In this document: positions 20,621-30,700 of the stretch, piece by piece | Numbering within the stretch: position 1 is the stretch's first letter | How the letters are laid out: every line of letters begins with the position of its first letter | NCBI GenBank assembly: GCA_000818945.1 | Contig: KN805391.1 | Span: 179,834 to 243,833, forward strand | Direction of reading: 5' to 3' | Origin: Schizochytrium sp. CCTCC M209059 | Taxonomy: Eukaryota; Sar; Bigyra; Thraustochytrida; Thraustochytriidae | DNA: 64,000 nt | Position numbers and translations under genes: made by a program | Notes under the pieces: model-generated | The model's database searches: none | The model's input: the letters and a program-made list of their open reading frames with translations, nothing else | Told to the model about the DNA's origin: nothing

Positions 20621-20980
20621 GCTTGCGTCTTTGCGCGCGCCTGTGCTCGCAGCAGCCGCAGCCCTTCGCAAGCCTTCGCAAGCCCTCCTCGCAGCGCTCT
20701 TGGCGTCCGTGGTCTGGCCTCCAGTGCCGCGCAGCGCCACTCGGATCTCATTCTATAGTTTTATTACTAGCCTCAACTAGACTAAACCACTTTCTAATAG
20801 ACTAAGAAAAAGAAAAAAGAAAGCAAGAAAAACCGAAGAGGAGACAAGCTCTGCTGCAGAATGCCTGATCAATTTGACGTCTGAGAGCAGCAGCACAAGC
20901 AGTAGCAAGAAGCAGGTTAAGCAGCCGACGATAAAAAGGAATGCACTAGATTATACCATAAAGAGCGTTAAGAGTATATA
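20621..20980. other. Spacer between two minus-strand genes
   Basis: 360 bp of mostly A-rich sequence with no gene; it carries the 3' end of the WD40/EF-hand gene and the promoter of uS17m. Confidence 0.4.
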
Positions 20981-23900
20981 CTATGATTTGTAATCGACGT
21001 CTGTGTTCTGAAAGTCGAACATGAGCTCGATGAACTCGTCCTCGGAAAGCTCATGATCCAGGGTAAAGTTGAACTTTTTGGTGAGACGCTCCAGGTCCGC
21101 AAAGGAGAAAAGAAGGTCTTCGTCGCTGCCAAACTGGTCTCGCGGCTTGTACTCGCGCTTGTTGAGGACCTCAAAGAGCTCAATGAGCGAAAGCGTACCA
21201 CCTCTATCTTTGTCGTAGAGCCGAAAGAGTTCGCGGAGCTCTTTGCGGTCAGCGGGCGTCATTACAGGATTGCAGTTATCCTCCGTGTTATCGTAGGTTG
21301 CCTCAATAAAATCTTCCATGGCGCGCAGGTCTTCGGCGCTCGCGCCGACAAAAAACATGCGCAGCATCTCGGAAAAGGAAATTGAACCGTTGCCGTCCGT
21401 ATCGAGCGTATCGAACATACTCGCAAGCTGGTCCACATCCACACCGAGCTTGTCCACATTGTCCATGAGTACCTCGAGCTCAACCAGCTTTCCGCTAGGG
21501 TCGCTCATTTGGTCAAAAAGGATCTTGTGACTTAAAATCTCGCGCTTCGAATAGATGCCAATGTTGGAGCTGTTTGCCCCTGACAGCAGCGGCCCTTTTG
21601 GGTTTGCAAATGTCGACTCGCGGCGTCGCTGCATGCTACGCCGAGTGGCCGCCGATATAACGCTTGTGCGAGACTCGGAGACGAGCGTTGCTCTGCGTAG
21701 AATCGACTGTCGCGAAGGGCGTCGAACATTCTCAATAGAGCCATCGAGGTTCCGCTGATGCCGATCCGACTTTGCCGTCTTCAAACTCGAATCTGATGCG
21801 CCTTGGCTCGACTCATTTTGTTGATCTCGCATCAAGAAGCTGACACGAGCCATGGAGCGCCGACGATAGTCGGGGATCGAAGCCAGGTCCCCCTTCGTAG
21901 GGCTGTCTTCCGCCTTTTCTGGAATGTCCTGAAACAGTGACTCGCCATCATCCAGGCTCAGTGTTGCTCGTGAAGGACGCCCTCCCATCGCTCGAAACGT
22001 CTCACAAAAGAACGACTGGTCCTTGTGGCTACTCCTGTCGTTGTCGGACCCGCTACTTTTACTGCTGCGACTGCTGTCTCTCGACATTTCCGTCGATGCC
22101 GAGACGAACTCGAGGGCTTCCTGGATGTCTTCAAGAAAAGCTGCGCCGCGACGGGATCTTTCGCTTTGCCGACTCGTATCCACACTTCGACGCGAAGCTC
22201 TGTCCAAAACACTGACCCTTCGTCCGACATGAGGAGACGACAACATCTCAGGATTCTGCTTCTTCGTCTCATGTACAGCCGCGTGCTCCTGGATGTGCGC
22301 TGCTGGGAGAGCTGGCAGCGAAACGGAGCGCTGCACGCGCTTCCCGGCGGATTGGCACGGGTCGTCAGAACCTGCAACGACGCTCAAGGCCTCATCGGCT
22401 TTGCTTGACGATATTTGCAACGAGAGGTGTCGAGCTCGACGCTTCTGTTTGGACTTTTGCTTTTGCGCCGTAGCCTTTTCCTCTTCTTCACGTAGCAACG
22501 CGCGTAAGAGGGGCGACGGTGTTGTGTCAACTTTGGTTTCACGCAGATGTTTTTGCAAATCTTGCAAATCGCGCTTTCGCTGCACTTCGAGCTCGTAGCT
22601 TCTGTATGAATTGCGCAACGGTGAATATCGATCTTCGGTCCTTCCATGCTCAGTGTCAGACCATAGGTCCGTGGATACCTCGATTTGAGGGAGCTTTGTC
22701 AGCTCGGGCACCTTGTTATCTTGCTCTGCTGCAATCGCATCGAGCGTTGCGTCATTCGCAGGCAACGAATCCCTCGAGGCTTTCTGTTCTTCGTCTTCAT
22801 CCTTTTCTCCATTCTTGAGTGCTACTTCTTCTCCTTTTTTATCTTCATCTTCTTTCTCTTCTTTGAGCTGACATTTTTGCTCTTGACTCTGCCTTTGCTG
22901 CAGCCCATTGCATGAGGTAGGACTGTCGAGTGTACCTGCGGTCATTTCATGGTGGTCAAGAGTATGAGTAAAATCGACATTAAACGCATCTCTGCCTTCT
23001 CGATGCTGGCCGTCCGCGAGGAGCAAAAGCGCCAGTGCTTTGGCCACTCGCGTGTTGCCAAGACGCACAATATCACCGGAAAATTTCCCCGCTCGCATGT
23101 GCACGTTCATATCGATCTCAGGGGGCGAGCGAATGGCGAGCGTCTGGCGTGTCAAAAGTCGAGGAAGCGAGTACTTTGCTCGCACGCTTTGCAAGATGCG
23201 GATTGCCTCATCGTAGCGATCCCACAATTTTGCGTTGATGTCGAGATTGAACCTGTACGCCACATTCTTGGACAAACCCTTTTGGACATTGGCAACTTCG
23301 TTCGCACTCATTGAAAGGTTTCCGATACGCTTGCCTGCGTGATTCCATATTCGCACATTTCCGTCCATCGAGGTCGTAAGAATGGACTCGGGCATTGCGA
23401 TGACTTGCATTGAGTTGATATTCTCCGCATGTGCCGCAAAAAGCTTGAGAACGGGAAGCCGTGCCTTGATTTTGGTCTCCGAGGACTTGATGTTTTTTCT
23501 GATGCGCAAAAGCTTTTGGCGCATGCGCTCTTGGCGCCGCTTGCGCTCCTTGCGCTCGAGCATCTTCTGCCGACGCGTCTCCTCCACCTCAGGCCCCGAA
23601 GTGTCGTCGTCTTGCTCGTCTGCTCGAAAACCATCAAAGTCCTCGAAGAGATAGCGGTAGCTCAGCTCGACGTGACGGGACGCATTGTAGCCTTCAAAGC
23701 TTGGAGGCAACTTCTCTGGGTCCAAAGGTTCGGATCCGAGGTCTTTCAGACACAACCCGAGGTTCCACTCCTTCATGTCGCCGCGCTGGTCACCAGTGAA
23801 AAGAGTAATTCCGTTTTCTGAGCGCCGGATCTCGAGACAACAGACTGGCACTGGGTCAAAGTCCTCGCTTGGAAAGTAAATGCGGAGGTTTTTGCTACTG

Positions 23901-26170
23901 CCGACAGTAGCTCGGCGGTTCAATCTACGCCGAAAGCTGCCGTGCTTTGGAGAAATGTTGAGTGTTTCTACACCCTCGGCAACCGAGACATTCTTTCCGG
24001 TTGCGGTGGTGCTCGTGCGTCTCCGCGTCGCGTCCTGCTCCATGTTTGCTTTAGCGTTGCTGTTCCGGCTCGCTTCTGAAACCCCGGCATCAGGAAGATG
24101 AACTTGGGCACCTTCTGCGGCACGTACGCGCGGTGATCTGCACAGTACCGAAACGACGCGCATATATGGTCGCGGAGATGGGCGAACTGTCCATATGGAG
24201 AGGTTTGCATCCTCATCGGCGCTTACAAGAAGCGGATAAGACTCCACAAAAGACATTGCCGTGATCTGGCCCGTGTGCCCAATGCACTCGCCCTCGAGAC
24301 GAAGCTGCTGAAATTCCCAAATCCGAATCGATTTGTCTGCAGACCCCGTGGCGATGAGAGAAAGCTCGTAGCTGAATGCGCTAGCTGTAATCTCGAACTC
24401 GTGCATGTCAAAGGCGACGCGGAAGAGAGGTAAAAGGACCCCATCTGCCTTTTCTTCTGTTGCGTCCTCGTCGAAGATAAAGACAGAACGGCTCGTGAGA
24501 ACAATAAGACACTTGTCTTCTTTGTTGTAGTGAATTTGACTCACTGCGATGTCGGAGGCAGCACGAGGCTGGGTGGCGTCCATGGGCGCACTGAGGTGTC
24601 CCATCAGAGCGGCTGATGGCGCGATTCCCGCAAGATGCACATTCTTCATAATAGCGCCGTTGATGGCGTTGAGCACGACGACGTGACCGTTCACATTGCC
24701 GAAGACGACCTTCCGCTCGCGATCATCAAAGCACATGCAGGATATCTCACTGTCGGAAACGTGGTACCATTCGTCAATCATATCCCCTGCCACAGCGCAC
24801 CAGACCTGAATGTACTTTCCGATGGCAACGTAAAACCTATCGAGGACTGAGTTGAACAGAGCTTTGAAGGGGAGAAAGTCTTGGACGTAGGTGGACATCG
24901 CTTCAAAGAGACGAAGCTCACGACTTGCCGTGATAACTCGTCGAGGCCCACAGGCGAGCATCATGCGGGGCTTGTACAGTCCATTATCGGGATCGGCGAC
25001 AAAGGTCTGTCGTGCCGCGGCCTCCCCGCTTGCAGTTCGCGTCAGTTTCCAGAGTTTCATGGTCCCGCTTGCGTCGCAGCTCACTGCATGCTCTTGTTCG
25101 TCATCCGCCGAAAGGTACGTAAGTTGCAAGCCGATACATGGATGGTGATGGCCCGTGAGGACAAGGATTATTTGCTTGTTGTAGACATCCCAGCAATAAA
25201 TCTCGTGCTCGTAGCCCCCGCTAAGCAGAAGATCCATCGATTTCGAGTACTGGAGATGCGACACTGCGCGCTTGTGTTTGACGAGAGCTCCTTTGCGGCG
25301 ACTGGTTTCGAGGTCCCATAAAAGGATTTGCGAGTCCATGCCACCTGTGACGAAATAACCATACCGATGAACCTCTGCAAAAGCAATGACAATACTCGTG
25401 TGACCTTTCAGGTTGCCGTGCGGAATGCAAACGCACTGAGCAGGCCCTCCGTGAAAGTGTTTGATGCGAAGCTTCCACATGCAGACCGTGCCGGAGTCGT
25501 CTGTCGTGTAAAGAGTCCCGTTGCTCGCATAGGACATTCTACGTATTGCTTTTGATTGAATGTGACCGAGAGAGCGGAAATCATCCCAGGTCCAAAAGGA
25601 GATCGACATGTCTGCACTGCATATGGCCAACAGCTGGAGGTCGTGCGCATAGACAATGCTAACAATTGGAAAGCGGTGGTTCTCCATTTCGCCATTGGTG
25701 GACTCGCGTCTTACCTGGAGTATGCGCTCAAGCTTTAGCGTTGTGGCATCAATGATTTTGACGACGGAGGAATTGCTCTCAACAACGAGAATTGCATTGA
25801 GCGATTCAATAAGCTGGACCTCTTGCACGATGTGATGGTTGAGAGGATCCTTGAAGTCGGGAATGTATTGAAAGTTGACGCTGAGCGGCTTCTCGACTGT
25901 ACGTGTAGCGAGCATGCCTGCTTCGATGCAATGCGAAGTAAACTCGTCCCACGACATGAAGCAATCTCCGTTGACGTCGACCTGATGGTACAGATCGACG
26001 AGTTCCATGACGAGCTTAATACATTCTTCCTCGTTGGCTGATTTGGGTAGATAGTGCAACATTGCATCAACGAATTCTTCGAGAATGAGGCCATCGCCGC
26101 CCGCGCTCGACATGAACTTGTTCCGCAGCACGTCGAGCGACGAGGATGGCAGCCTCATCATGACGTCCAT
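20981..26170 (-). CDS. Giant WD40-repeat protein with N- and C-terminal EF-hands
   Basis: 1729 aa, one exon. An N-terminal EF-hand loop lies at residues 65-76 (DVNGDCFMSWDE). WD40 blades occupy about 110-720 and resume near 930, with recognisable tails such as GGMDSQILLWDL, GGYEHEIYCWDV, GSADKSIRIWEF, ADEDANLSIWTV and TSMDGNVRIWNH. A basic coiled coil (ERKERKRRQERMRQKLLRIRKN) and a long Ser/Arg-rich disordered region follow. The C-terminus has EF-hand loops at about 1590 (DTDGNGSISFSE) and 1653 (DKDRGGTLSLIE) plus a degenerate third. The combination resembles the WDR49/WDR64/EFCAB8 group of EF-hand WD proteins, several of which are ciliary. Calcium binding is expected for the intact loops. 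A compound tetranucleotide repeat begins 50 bp upstream of the ATG. Confidence 0.85.
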   Translation of the reverse strand: MDVMMRLPSSSLDVLRNKFMSSAGGDGLILEEFVDAMLHYLPKSANEEECIKLVMELVDLYHQVDVNGDCFMSWDEFTSHCIEAGMLATRTVEKPLSVNFQYIPDFKDPLNHHIVQEVQLIESLNAILVVESNSSVVKIIDATTLKLERILQVRRESTNGEMENHRFPIVSIVYAHDLQLLAICSADMSISFWTWDDFRSLGHIQSKAIRRMSYASNGTLYTTDDSGTVCMWKLRIKHFHGGPAQCVCIPHGNLKGHTSIVIAFAEVHRYGYFVTGGMDSQILLWDLETSRRKGALVKHKRAVSHLQYSKSMDLLLSGGYEHEIYCWDVYNKQIILVLTGHHHPCIGLQLTYLSADDEQEHAVSCDASGTMKLWKLTRTASGEAAARQTFVADPDNGLYKPRMMLACGPRRVITASRELRLFEAMSTYVQDFLPFKALFNSVLDRFYVAIGKYIQVWCAVAGDMIDEWYHVSDSEISCMCFDDRERKVVFGNVNGHVVVLNAINGAIMKNVHLAGIAPSAALMGHLSAPMDATQPRAASDIAVSQIHYNKEDKCLIVLTSRSVFIFDEDATEEKADGVLLPLFRVAFDMHEFEITASAFSYELSLIATGSADKSIRIWEFQQLRLEGECIGHTGQITAMSFVESYPLLVSADEDANLSIWTVRPSPRPYMRVVSVLCRSPRVRAAEGAQVHLPDAGVSEASRNSNAKANMEQDATRRRTSTTATGKNVSVAEGVETLNISPKHGSFRRRLNRRATVGSSKNLRIYFPSEDFDPVPVCCLEIRRSENGITLFTGDQRGDMKEWNLGLCLKDLGSEPLDPEKLPPSFEGYNASRHVELSYRYLFEDFDGFRADEQDDDTSGPEVEETRRQKMLERKERKRRQERMRQKLLRIRKNIKSSETKIKARLPVLKLFAAHAENINSMQVIAMPESILTTSMDGNVRIWNHAGKRIGNLSMSANEVANVQKGLSKNVAYRFNLDINAKLWDRYDEAIRILQSVRAKYSLPRLLTRQTLAIRSPPEIDMNVHMRAGKFSGDIVRLGNTRVAKALALLLLADGQHREGRDAFNVDFTHTLDHHEMTAGTLDSPTSCNGLQQRQSQEQKCQLKEEKEDEDKKGEEVALKNGEKDEDEEQKASRDSLPANDATLDAIAAEQDNKVPELTKLPQIEVSTDLWSDTEHGRTEDRYSPLRNSYRSYELEVQRKRDLQDLQKHLRETKVDTTPSPLLRALLREEEEKATAQKQKSKQKRRARHLSLQISSSKADEALSVVAGSDDPCQSAGKRVQRSVSLPALPAAHIQEHAAVHETKKQNPEMLSSPHVGRRVSVLDRASRRSVDTSRQSERSRRGAAFLEDIQEALEFVSASTEMSRDSSRSSKSSGSDNDRSSHKDQSFFCETFRAMGGRPSRATLSLDDGESLFQDIPEKAEDSPTKGDLASIPDYRRRSMARVSFLMRDQQNESSQGASDSSLKTAKSDRHQRNLDGSIENVRRPSRQSILRRATLVSESRTSVISAATRRSMQRRRESTFANPKGPLLSGANSSNIGIYSKREILSHKILFDQMSDPSGKLVELEVLMDNVDKLGVDVDQLASMFDTLDTDGNGSISFSEMLRMFFVGASAEDLRAMEDFIEATYDNTEDNCNPVMTPADRKELRELFRLYDKDRGGTLSLIELFEVLNKREYKPRDQFGSDEDLLFSFADLERLTKKFNFTLDHELSEDEFIELMFDFQNTDVDYKS

Positions 26171-26218
26171 GGTGGCTGTTTTTCTCGTTCGGGTTTCGAT
26201 CTAGTAATTTGCAAATCG

Positions 26219-26282
<64 letters not shown>

Positions 26283-26318
26283 GCCTGCTTGCCTGCTTGC
26301 CTGCTTGCCTGCTTGCTT

Positions 26319-26367
<49 letters not shown>

Positions 26368-27431
26368 GCGGCCAGCGAGGCAGCCAGCTGCAGCTAGCGA
26401 GCGAGCGAGCGAGCGAGCGAGGCAGCCAGCCAGCCAGGCAACCAGCCAGCGCAACAAGGGGAGATGCTTCTTTGAATGATCTCACCTATTCTTAACTTTG
26501 TCTCTTGTCCACCGCGCTTGCGGTCTTCACGAGTTGTGTCCTGTGCAGGTACACCAGTAGATCGTGTAGCAAGAGCGCGTGTTCTATCCTTGCATGCTTA
26601 TCACCTGCTTTCTTAACATCACAGTGCCTACGCTTTCAACTTGCTTCTACTATCTCTTGTATGCACGCCGACGGTCTCCCCTATCCTGTTAACAAACCTC
26701 CCTTGCTCCGCACATGCGCTGGTGCTCCTGGGTCCTGGGAGCCTGATCCCTGGGTGGGTCCGCGCCCAAGTCCGCGCCGCTCGCAGACCATGGGCTGCCT
26801 ATGGAACAGAACGCGCTAATTAGGAACGAGACACCCTGACAAGGTCTCGTTGCCGCGGTAGAAACTTTGTGAACTTTATTATTAGTGTTGCGTTTTACAA
26901 CATGATAAATAATAATTGAGATACATAATTACAAGAAACTCAACGGATATCTCGTTCTGTCTATTGTTTGTGTGTCTCACTTCGTTGCGCGCGGGGCGCG
27001 GGGTGACGAGGGCGGTGCGGACGAGAACGAGGAGGAGGACGAGGTGGAGCGCGAGCAACAGAAGACGTCGCAAAGGCCATCTCTCGAATAAATCGAAGGC
27101 CGCCCGGCGGGCCAGGGCAAGTCTCTCTCGCGCGCGCGCGCGTCTGAGAGGGAGGTTGCGCCGAGGGAAACCGAGACGAGACGCAGGAGACGGCGCGGCC
27201 AACAAAGTTCAACGAGCAGCGCAGTCTTGCTAGCGGCGCGGACAAATTGGAGGCCTCTGCGCCAACGAGAGCACTCGCGAGCTACTTACGCACGGCGAGC
27301 GGCGCAAAGGCAACACGGTCGAGAGGGCGCAAAGTATCGCCCTGGTCCATGCACAAGAAGATCGAGCACTTGATCCGACAGTGAAGTAGCGTGCAAACGC
27401 AGTTGCGCACGTGATTTACAACCAGCCAAAA
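26171..27431. other. Divergent intergenic region, WD40/EF-hand and RSP3
   Basis: 1.26 kb between two head-to-head genes, both plausibly ciliary. It holds the compound tetranucleotide repeat at 26221-26420 and an AT-rich patch at about 26870-26940. Short frames here are repeat translations or lack domains. Confidence 0.5.
26221..26420. repeat. Compound tetranucleotide repeat (CTGT)15-(CTGC/TTGC)10-(AAGC)11-(GCGA)6
   Basis: Perfect (CTGT)15 at 26221-26280, mixed CTGC/TTGC to 26320, (AAGC)11 to 26364 and (GCGA)6 at 26397-26420. The TTGC and AAGC blocks are near-complementary around 26320 and could fold into a long hairpin. Confidence 0.95.
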
Positions 27432-28601
27432 ATGTCGCAGCAGACGTACACCTTCTCAGCGAAGCCGACGCCTGTGCAGGCGGGACGCAAGGCGCGTGGC
27501 GGCTATCGTCAAGATGATGATGATGCGGTTGACAGCGTGAATATCATGTACGATCGCCGCGTGTACCGCGGAAGCACGTACTCAAGCCATAGCAAAGGCA
27601 AGGCAGACTTGATGCGACGTGGTCCCGCGGGGGGTCGAGCGCGTGGCAAGGGAGCGAGCCAAGCTCTCGAGCAAGCTTCGAAAGAAAACACGTCCTTTCC
27701 CATCTCGGGCGAAGCCCCTGAGCCCGGACATGGACGCCGCGACATGGACGTGCAGACTGAAACCTATCTTGAAGAGCTCACCGACAAGGTCCCCGAGACA
27801 GAAACAGAGACACAGACTGACCCATTCATGGACCGTCCCTCGTTGCCTCTGTTTGTCCCGTTCAAGACGGGCATCGATGCTGAGACGCAGGTGGAAGTGG
27901 ACGAGCTATTTGACTTTGACGCCGAAGTGGAGCCCATCCTTGAAGTTCTCGTGGGTAAGACCTTGGAGCATGCCATGATGGAGGTGCTCGAAGAGGAGGA
28001 ACTTGCTGCTCTTCGTGCTCACCAGGAAGACTTTGAACAGCAACGAAACGTGGAGCGGGCCCAGGTACAGCGCATGGAAGCGGAGGCGATTCGTCGCAAC
28101 GAGGAAAAGGCCCGGCGCTTCGAGCAAGAAAAGGCGCGCAAGGCCCGAGAGGCAGAGGTCGTCGACAAGGTGGCGGCACGCGCTTTCGCCTCAGACTATT
28201 TGTCAGACTTGCACAACAACGTCTTTGACAAGCTCATGGAGAGCGGCGAATTTTACGATCCGATCATGAAGGAGGTCGAGGATGACTTTTTGCCGTGGCT
28301 GGTCACGAGCGTCCAGGGCCGTACAGACGCGCGTCTGGTGGCTTGCAAGCTGGCAGATAGTCTCGTGCGACGTGCGCTTGGGAGGCGAAGGGAAATTACA
28401 CAGCAAAGGAAAGACGCCATCGCCGCAGCTCGAGCTGCGGCCGAAGCTGCGGCTGCGGCGGAGGCAAAGGCGATTGCTGACGCCGAGGCTGCGGCTGCAG
28501 CTGCAGAAGCCGAGGCACTCCGTCTTGCTCAAGAAGGAGAGGAAGGTGACGATGTGGATGTTGATGCATCACAAGAAGAGAACCCGGTAGGGGAAGAGTA
28601 G
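27432..28601 (+). CDS. RSPH3: Radial spoke protein 3 (RSP3/RSPH3)
   Basis: Anchors radial spokes to the axonemal doublet and works as an A-kinase anchor in motile cilia. 389 aa. Diagnostic blocks are present: NIMYDRRVYRGSTYSSH near residue 40, VQTETYLEELTDKVPETE near 107, ETQTDPFMDRPSLPLFVP, and FDFDAEVEPILEVLVGKT with HAMMEVLEEEELAALRAHQ at about 160-200. A long charged coiled coil follows and then a conserved C-terminal helical region to about residue 325. The last 60 residues are Ala/Glu low complexity. Start at ATG 27432 (MSQQTYTFS); the frame continues upstream only to a GTG. Its presence means the organism builds a motile 9+2 cilium. Confidence 0.95.
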   Translation: MSQQTYTFSAKPTPVQAGRKARGGYRQDDDDAVDSVNIMYDRRVYRGSTYSSHSKGKADLMRRGPAGGRARGKGASQALEQASKENTSFPISGEAPEPGHGRRDMDVQTETYLEELTDKVPETETETQTDPFMDRPSLPLFVPFKTGIDAETQVEVDELFDFDAEVEPILEVLVGKTLEHAMMEVLEEEELAALRAHQEDFEQQRNVERAQVQRMEAEAIRRNEEKARRFEQEKARKAREAEVVDKVAARAFASDYLSDLHNNVFDKLMESGEFYDPIMKEVEDDFLPWLVTSVQGRTDARLVACKLADSLVRRALGRRREITQQRKDAIAAARAAAEAAAAAEAKAIADAEAAAAAAEAEALRLAQEGEEGDDVDVDASQEENPVGEE

Positions 28602-28777
28602 AACAATACTATCTAGAAATGAAGCCTTTGCTCGATACATGCAATAATATAACTTTTTGATTTCCACTTTACCGAGAAAGAAAGGAAAGAAGGGAGGAGA
28701 GTCTTCGCCATCTCATCCTTTCCAACTGTCTCATCTTTATTTGACACTGGTCTATTTTGTTTTTTCTAGAATGCAAA

Positions 28778-29827
28778 TCAATTATAGTCACTGTCTTCCT
28801 CCATCACTCGCACCTCGCTATCCACATCATCCTCGCCGTTATCAAGAAAGCGCTCTTCATCCGCACTTTCGTCTTCTCCAGGATCGCTGATTCGTTGGCC
28901 TCGCCTCGACGCCTTGTTTGGGGCTCGATTCGATCGTTTTCGTGATGATTTACGATGTGACGCTGATTCTTGTTCTTGTTCTTCTCGTTCTTCTTCATCC
29001 TCTTCGCGGTCGACGTGGCGTTCACGCCGATTCCCTCTCACGCCTGAACGATGACGATGGTGAGCGTTCTTGGACGTTTGATTTCGAAGGGCTGAACGTG
29101 GACTATCCTCGCCGCTTTCTGGTTCTGCCGATGCGAGCTGTGCGGGTTGCCCGTTATCTTCGTTGTCTCCATCATCATCATCATCATCTTCTTCTTCTTC
29201 TTCTCCTCCTTCTTCGAACGCGAGCTCATCGACAAGGGTGTTCATTCGATTGTTTAAAGCAAGAAGAGCAAACTTGACTTTTGCCATTTCGTCATTGACG
29301 AGTTCCTTGACAAGCGACTCCATGCTCTTTTCAGTTGCGAGATCTGCTGCCCAGCGGGCCCGCGCATTTGCTACTTCGCGACGAACGAGATCGCGAATGT
29401 CCGCGCGCCCTGGCATGTCTGGTGCAAGCGCATGTTTCAGACCGCCTGAGGGCAAAGTGGGCGAGGTGGGAGCAGAAGCAGTTATTCGTTGGCGCTTGAG
29501 GCTGCGCGCTGTGCGCGGCGGGCGCCCGTGCTCGTCTTCGAGAGACGGAGCGATTCGTGGGATCTCGTAGACGTGGACATCTCCGCGACTAACAACGAGG
29601 ACGTCCGAATCGACGAGAACCTTCCCCAGCGGCGTTTTGCACGCTGCGCACTGCGCTTTTCTACAGGGTCCTTCCTCCCGTCGTCGCGGGTCGTCGTACA
29701 GCTGCGCCGAGAGTTCGAGGCCGCGGCAGACCTGCACTTGGAGGAGCGCATTCGAGTTCGAGGGCTCTTCCGCAACACTGTGGCCCACAATCTTGCTGCA
29801 CCCGGGGCACTGCACCACCGCCGCCAT
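28778..29827 (-). CDS. Mis18/Yippee-like zinc-binding protein with disordered acidic tail
   Basis: 349 aa from ATG 29827. The N-terminal 90 residues carry two CxxC pairs: CPGCSKIVGHS at about 7-17 and CAACKTPLGKVL at about 60-71, followed by VVSRGDVHVYEI. This matches the Mis18/Yippee zinc fold, and the V-G-x-S after the first pair and C-x-x-C-x-x-x-L-G-x-V in the second favour Mis18. Mis18 proteins help load CENP-A at centromeres. The rest is a helical segment (about 155-210) and a very acidic then Arg/Ser-rich tail with possible nuclear signals (HRKSSRKRSNR). A centromeric role is inference from the fold only; cereblon/Yippee-type substrate receptors share it. It is convergent with RSP3, 176 bp away. 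Confidence 0.6.
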   Translation of the reverse strand: MAAVVQCPGCSKIVGHSVAEEPSNSNALLQVQVCRGLELSAQLYDDPRRREEGPCRKAQCAACKTPLGKVLVDSDVLVVSRGDVHVYEIPRIAPSLEDEHGRPPRTARSLKRQRITASAPTSPTLPSGGLKHALAPDMPGRADIRDLVRREVANARARWAADLATEKSMESLVKELVNDEMAKVKFALLALNNRMNTLVDELAFEEGGEEEEEDDDDDDGDNEDNGQPAQLASAEPESGEDSPRSALRNQTSKNAHHRHRSGVRGNRRERHVDREEDEEEREEQEQESASHRKSSRKRSNRAPNKASRRGQRISDPGEDESADEERFLDNGEDDVDSEVRVMEEDSDYN

Positions 29828-30700
29828 CGTTGCCTCCGTCTCCGCGCCACCGCCGCCAGCGCGCCCTTCCTCGCCCGCTCGCTTCGAGCGATATCTGGCT
29901 GGCTTGGTCACCAAGATTTGTTGATGCTTCGCCAAGGTCGTTAAGTGGACAACCCATTTTCACAATCCATCGAAGAGCAAGCTCGAGTCTAGCCCTCTCC
30001 TACTCTAAACCATGGAACCAGCTCCCCCTCTATATACGTACCATTTCGAAACAGAACAGCGTTCCGTTTTTCATAAAAATCACTGCTGGGTCCACTTTTT
30101 GGAATTTTCCACACCTCAACAGGGAGTACGCCTGGAGTTTCGCGGGCGCTCGGCGCGGCGGGGCCAGGTGCTGATAGGGGCGCTGAGGGCAAGAGAGGCT
30201 GGAGACTCGCAGAGGGCCCCCAGGGCGGGGCGCCGCGGGAATGTGGAATTCCCCGAAGGCGGCGCCGGCTAAACCAGGCAAGGGGAGGAAGCAGGAGGAC
30301 GGAGAAAAAGAGGGGGGAAAGAAGAGGGAAAGGAGGGCAAGCAGGAGTAGACCCCGAACAGCTTGAAGAGCGGCAACCGCGGCGCGGAGGCGAGCGGCGT
30401 GCGTGCGTGCGCGCGTGCGACCGTGCGAGCGGCGCGGGCGGGCGGGCAGGCAGGAGACCGGGCCGAGGCTGCGGCGCCGACGCGGAGCGCTTCGCTTGGG
30501 CCGGAAACGCGCGGCTGACGGAGGACCGGAAAACGGACGCGCCGGAAGGCGGCGCGACGCGGCGCGAGCTGCTACTGGCCCAGCGTTTGCTCTTTACCTT
30601 ACTTTATATATATACCTGACGTGGCGGGAAGGTCGGCGAGCGACGTGAACGGAGCGGCGAGCGGGACTGGCGGCAGCAGAAGCGGCAGCAGAAAGTGACC
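29828..30700. other. Divergent intergenic region, Mis18-like and Zn2Cys6-dCTPase
   Basis: 873 bp, GC-rich on the right half. TATATA at 30032-30037 could serve the minus-strand gene; a TATA-like run at 30605-30614 serves the plus-strand gene. Short frames here have no domains. Confidence 0.5.
30605..30624 (+). promoter_or_regulatory. TATA-like box followed by CRE-like TGACGTGG
   Basis: A (TA)5 run at 30605-30614 and TGACGTGG at 30617-30624, about 80-95 bp upstream of the ATG at 30701. The spacing suits a core promoter with a short leader. TGACGTGG resembles a bZIP/ATF site, or the site may lie in the transcribed leader. Confidence 0.45.

Noticed and set aside
30403..30648. Arg/Gly-rich short frames before the Zn2Cys6 gene
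   Set aside because: GC-rich promoter/leader sequence, overlaps the TATA-like element.
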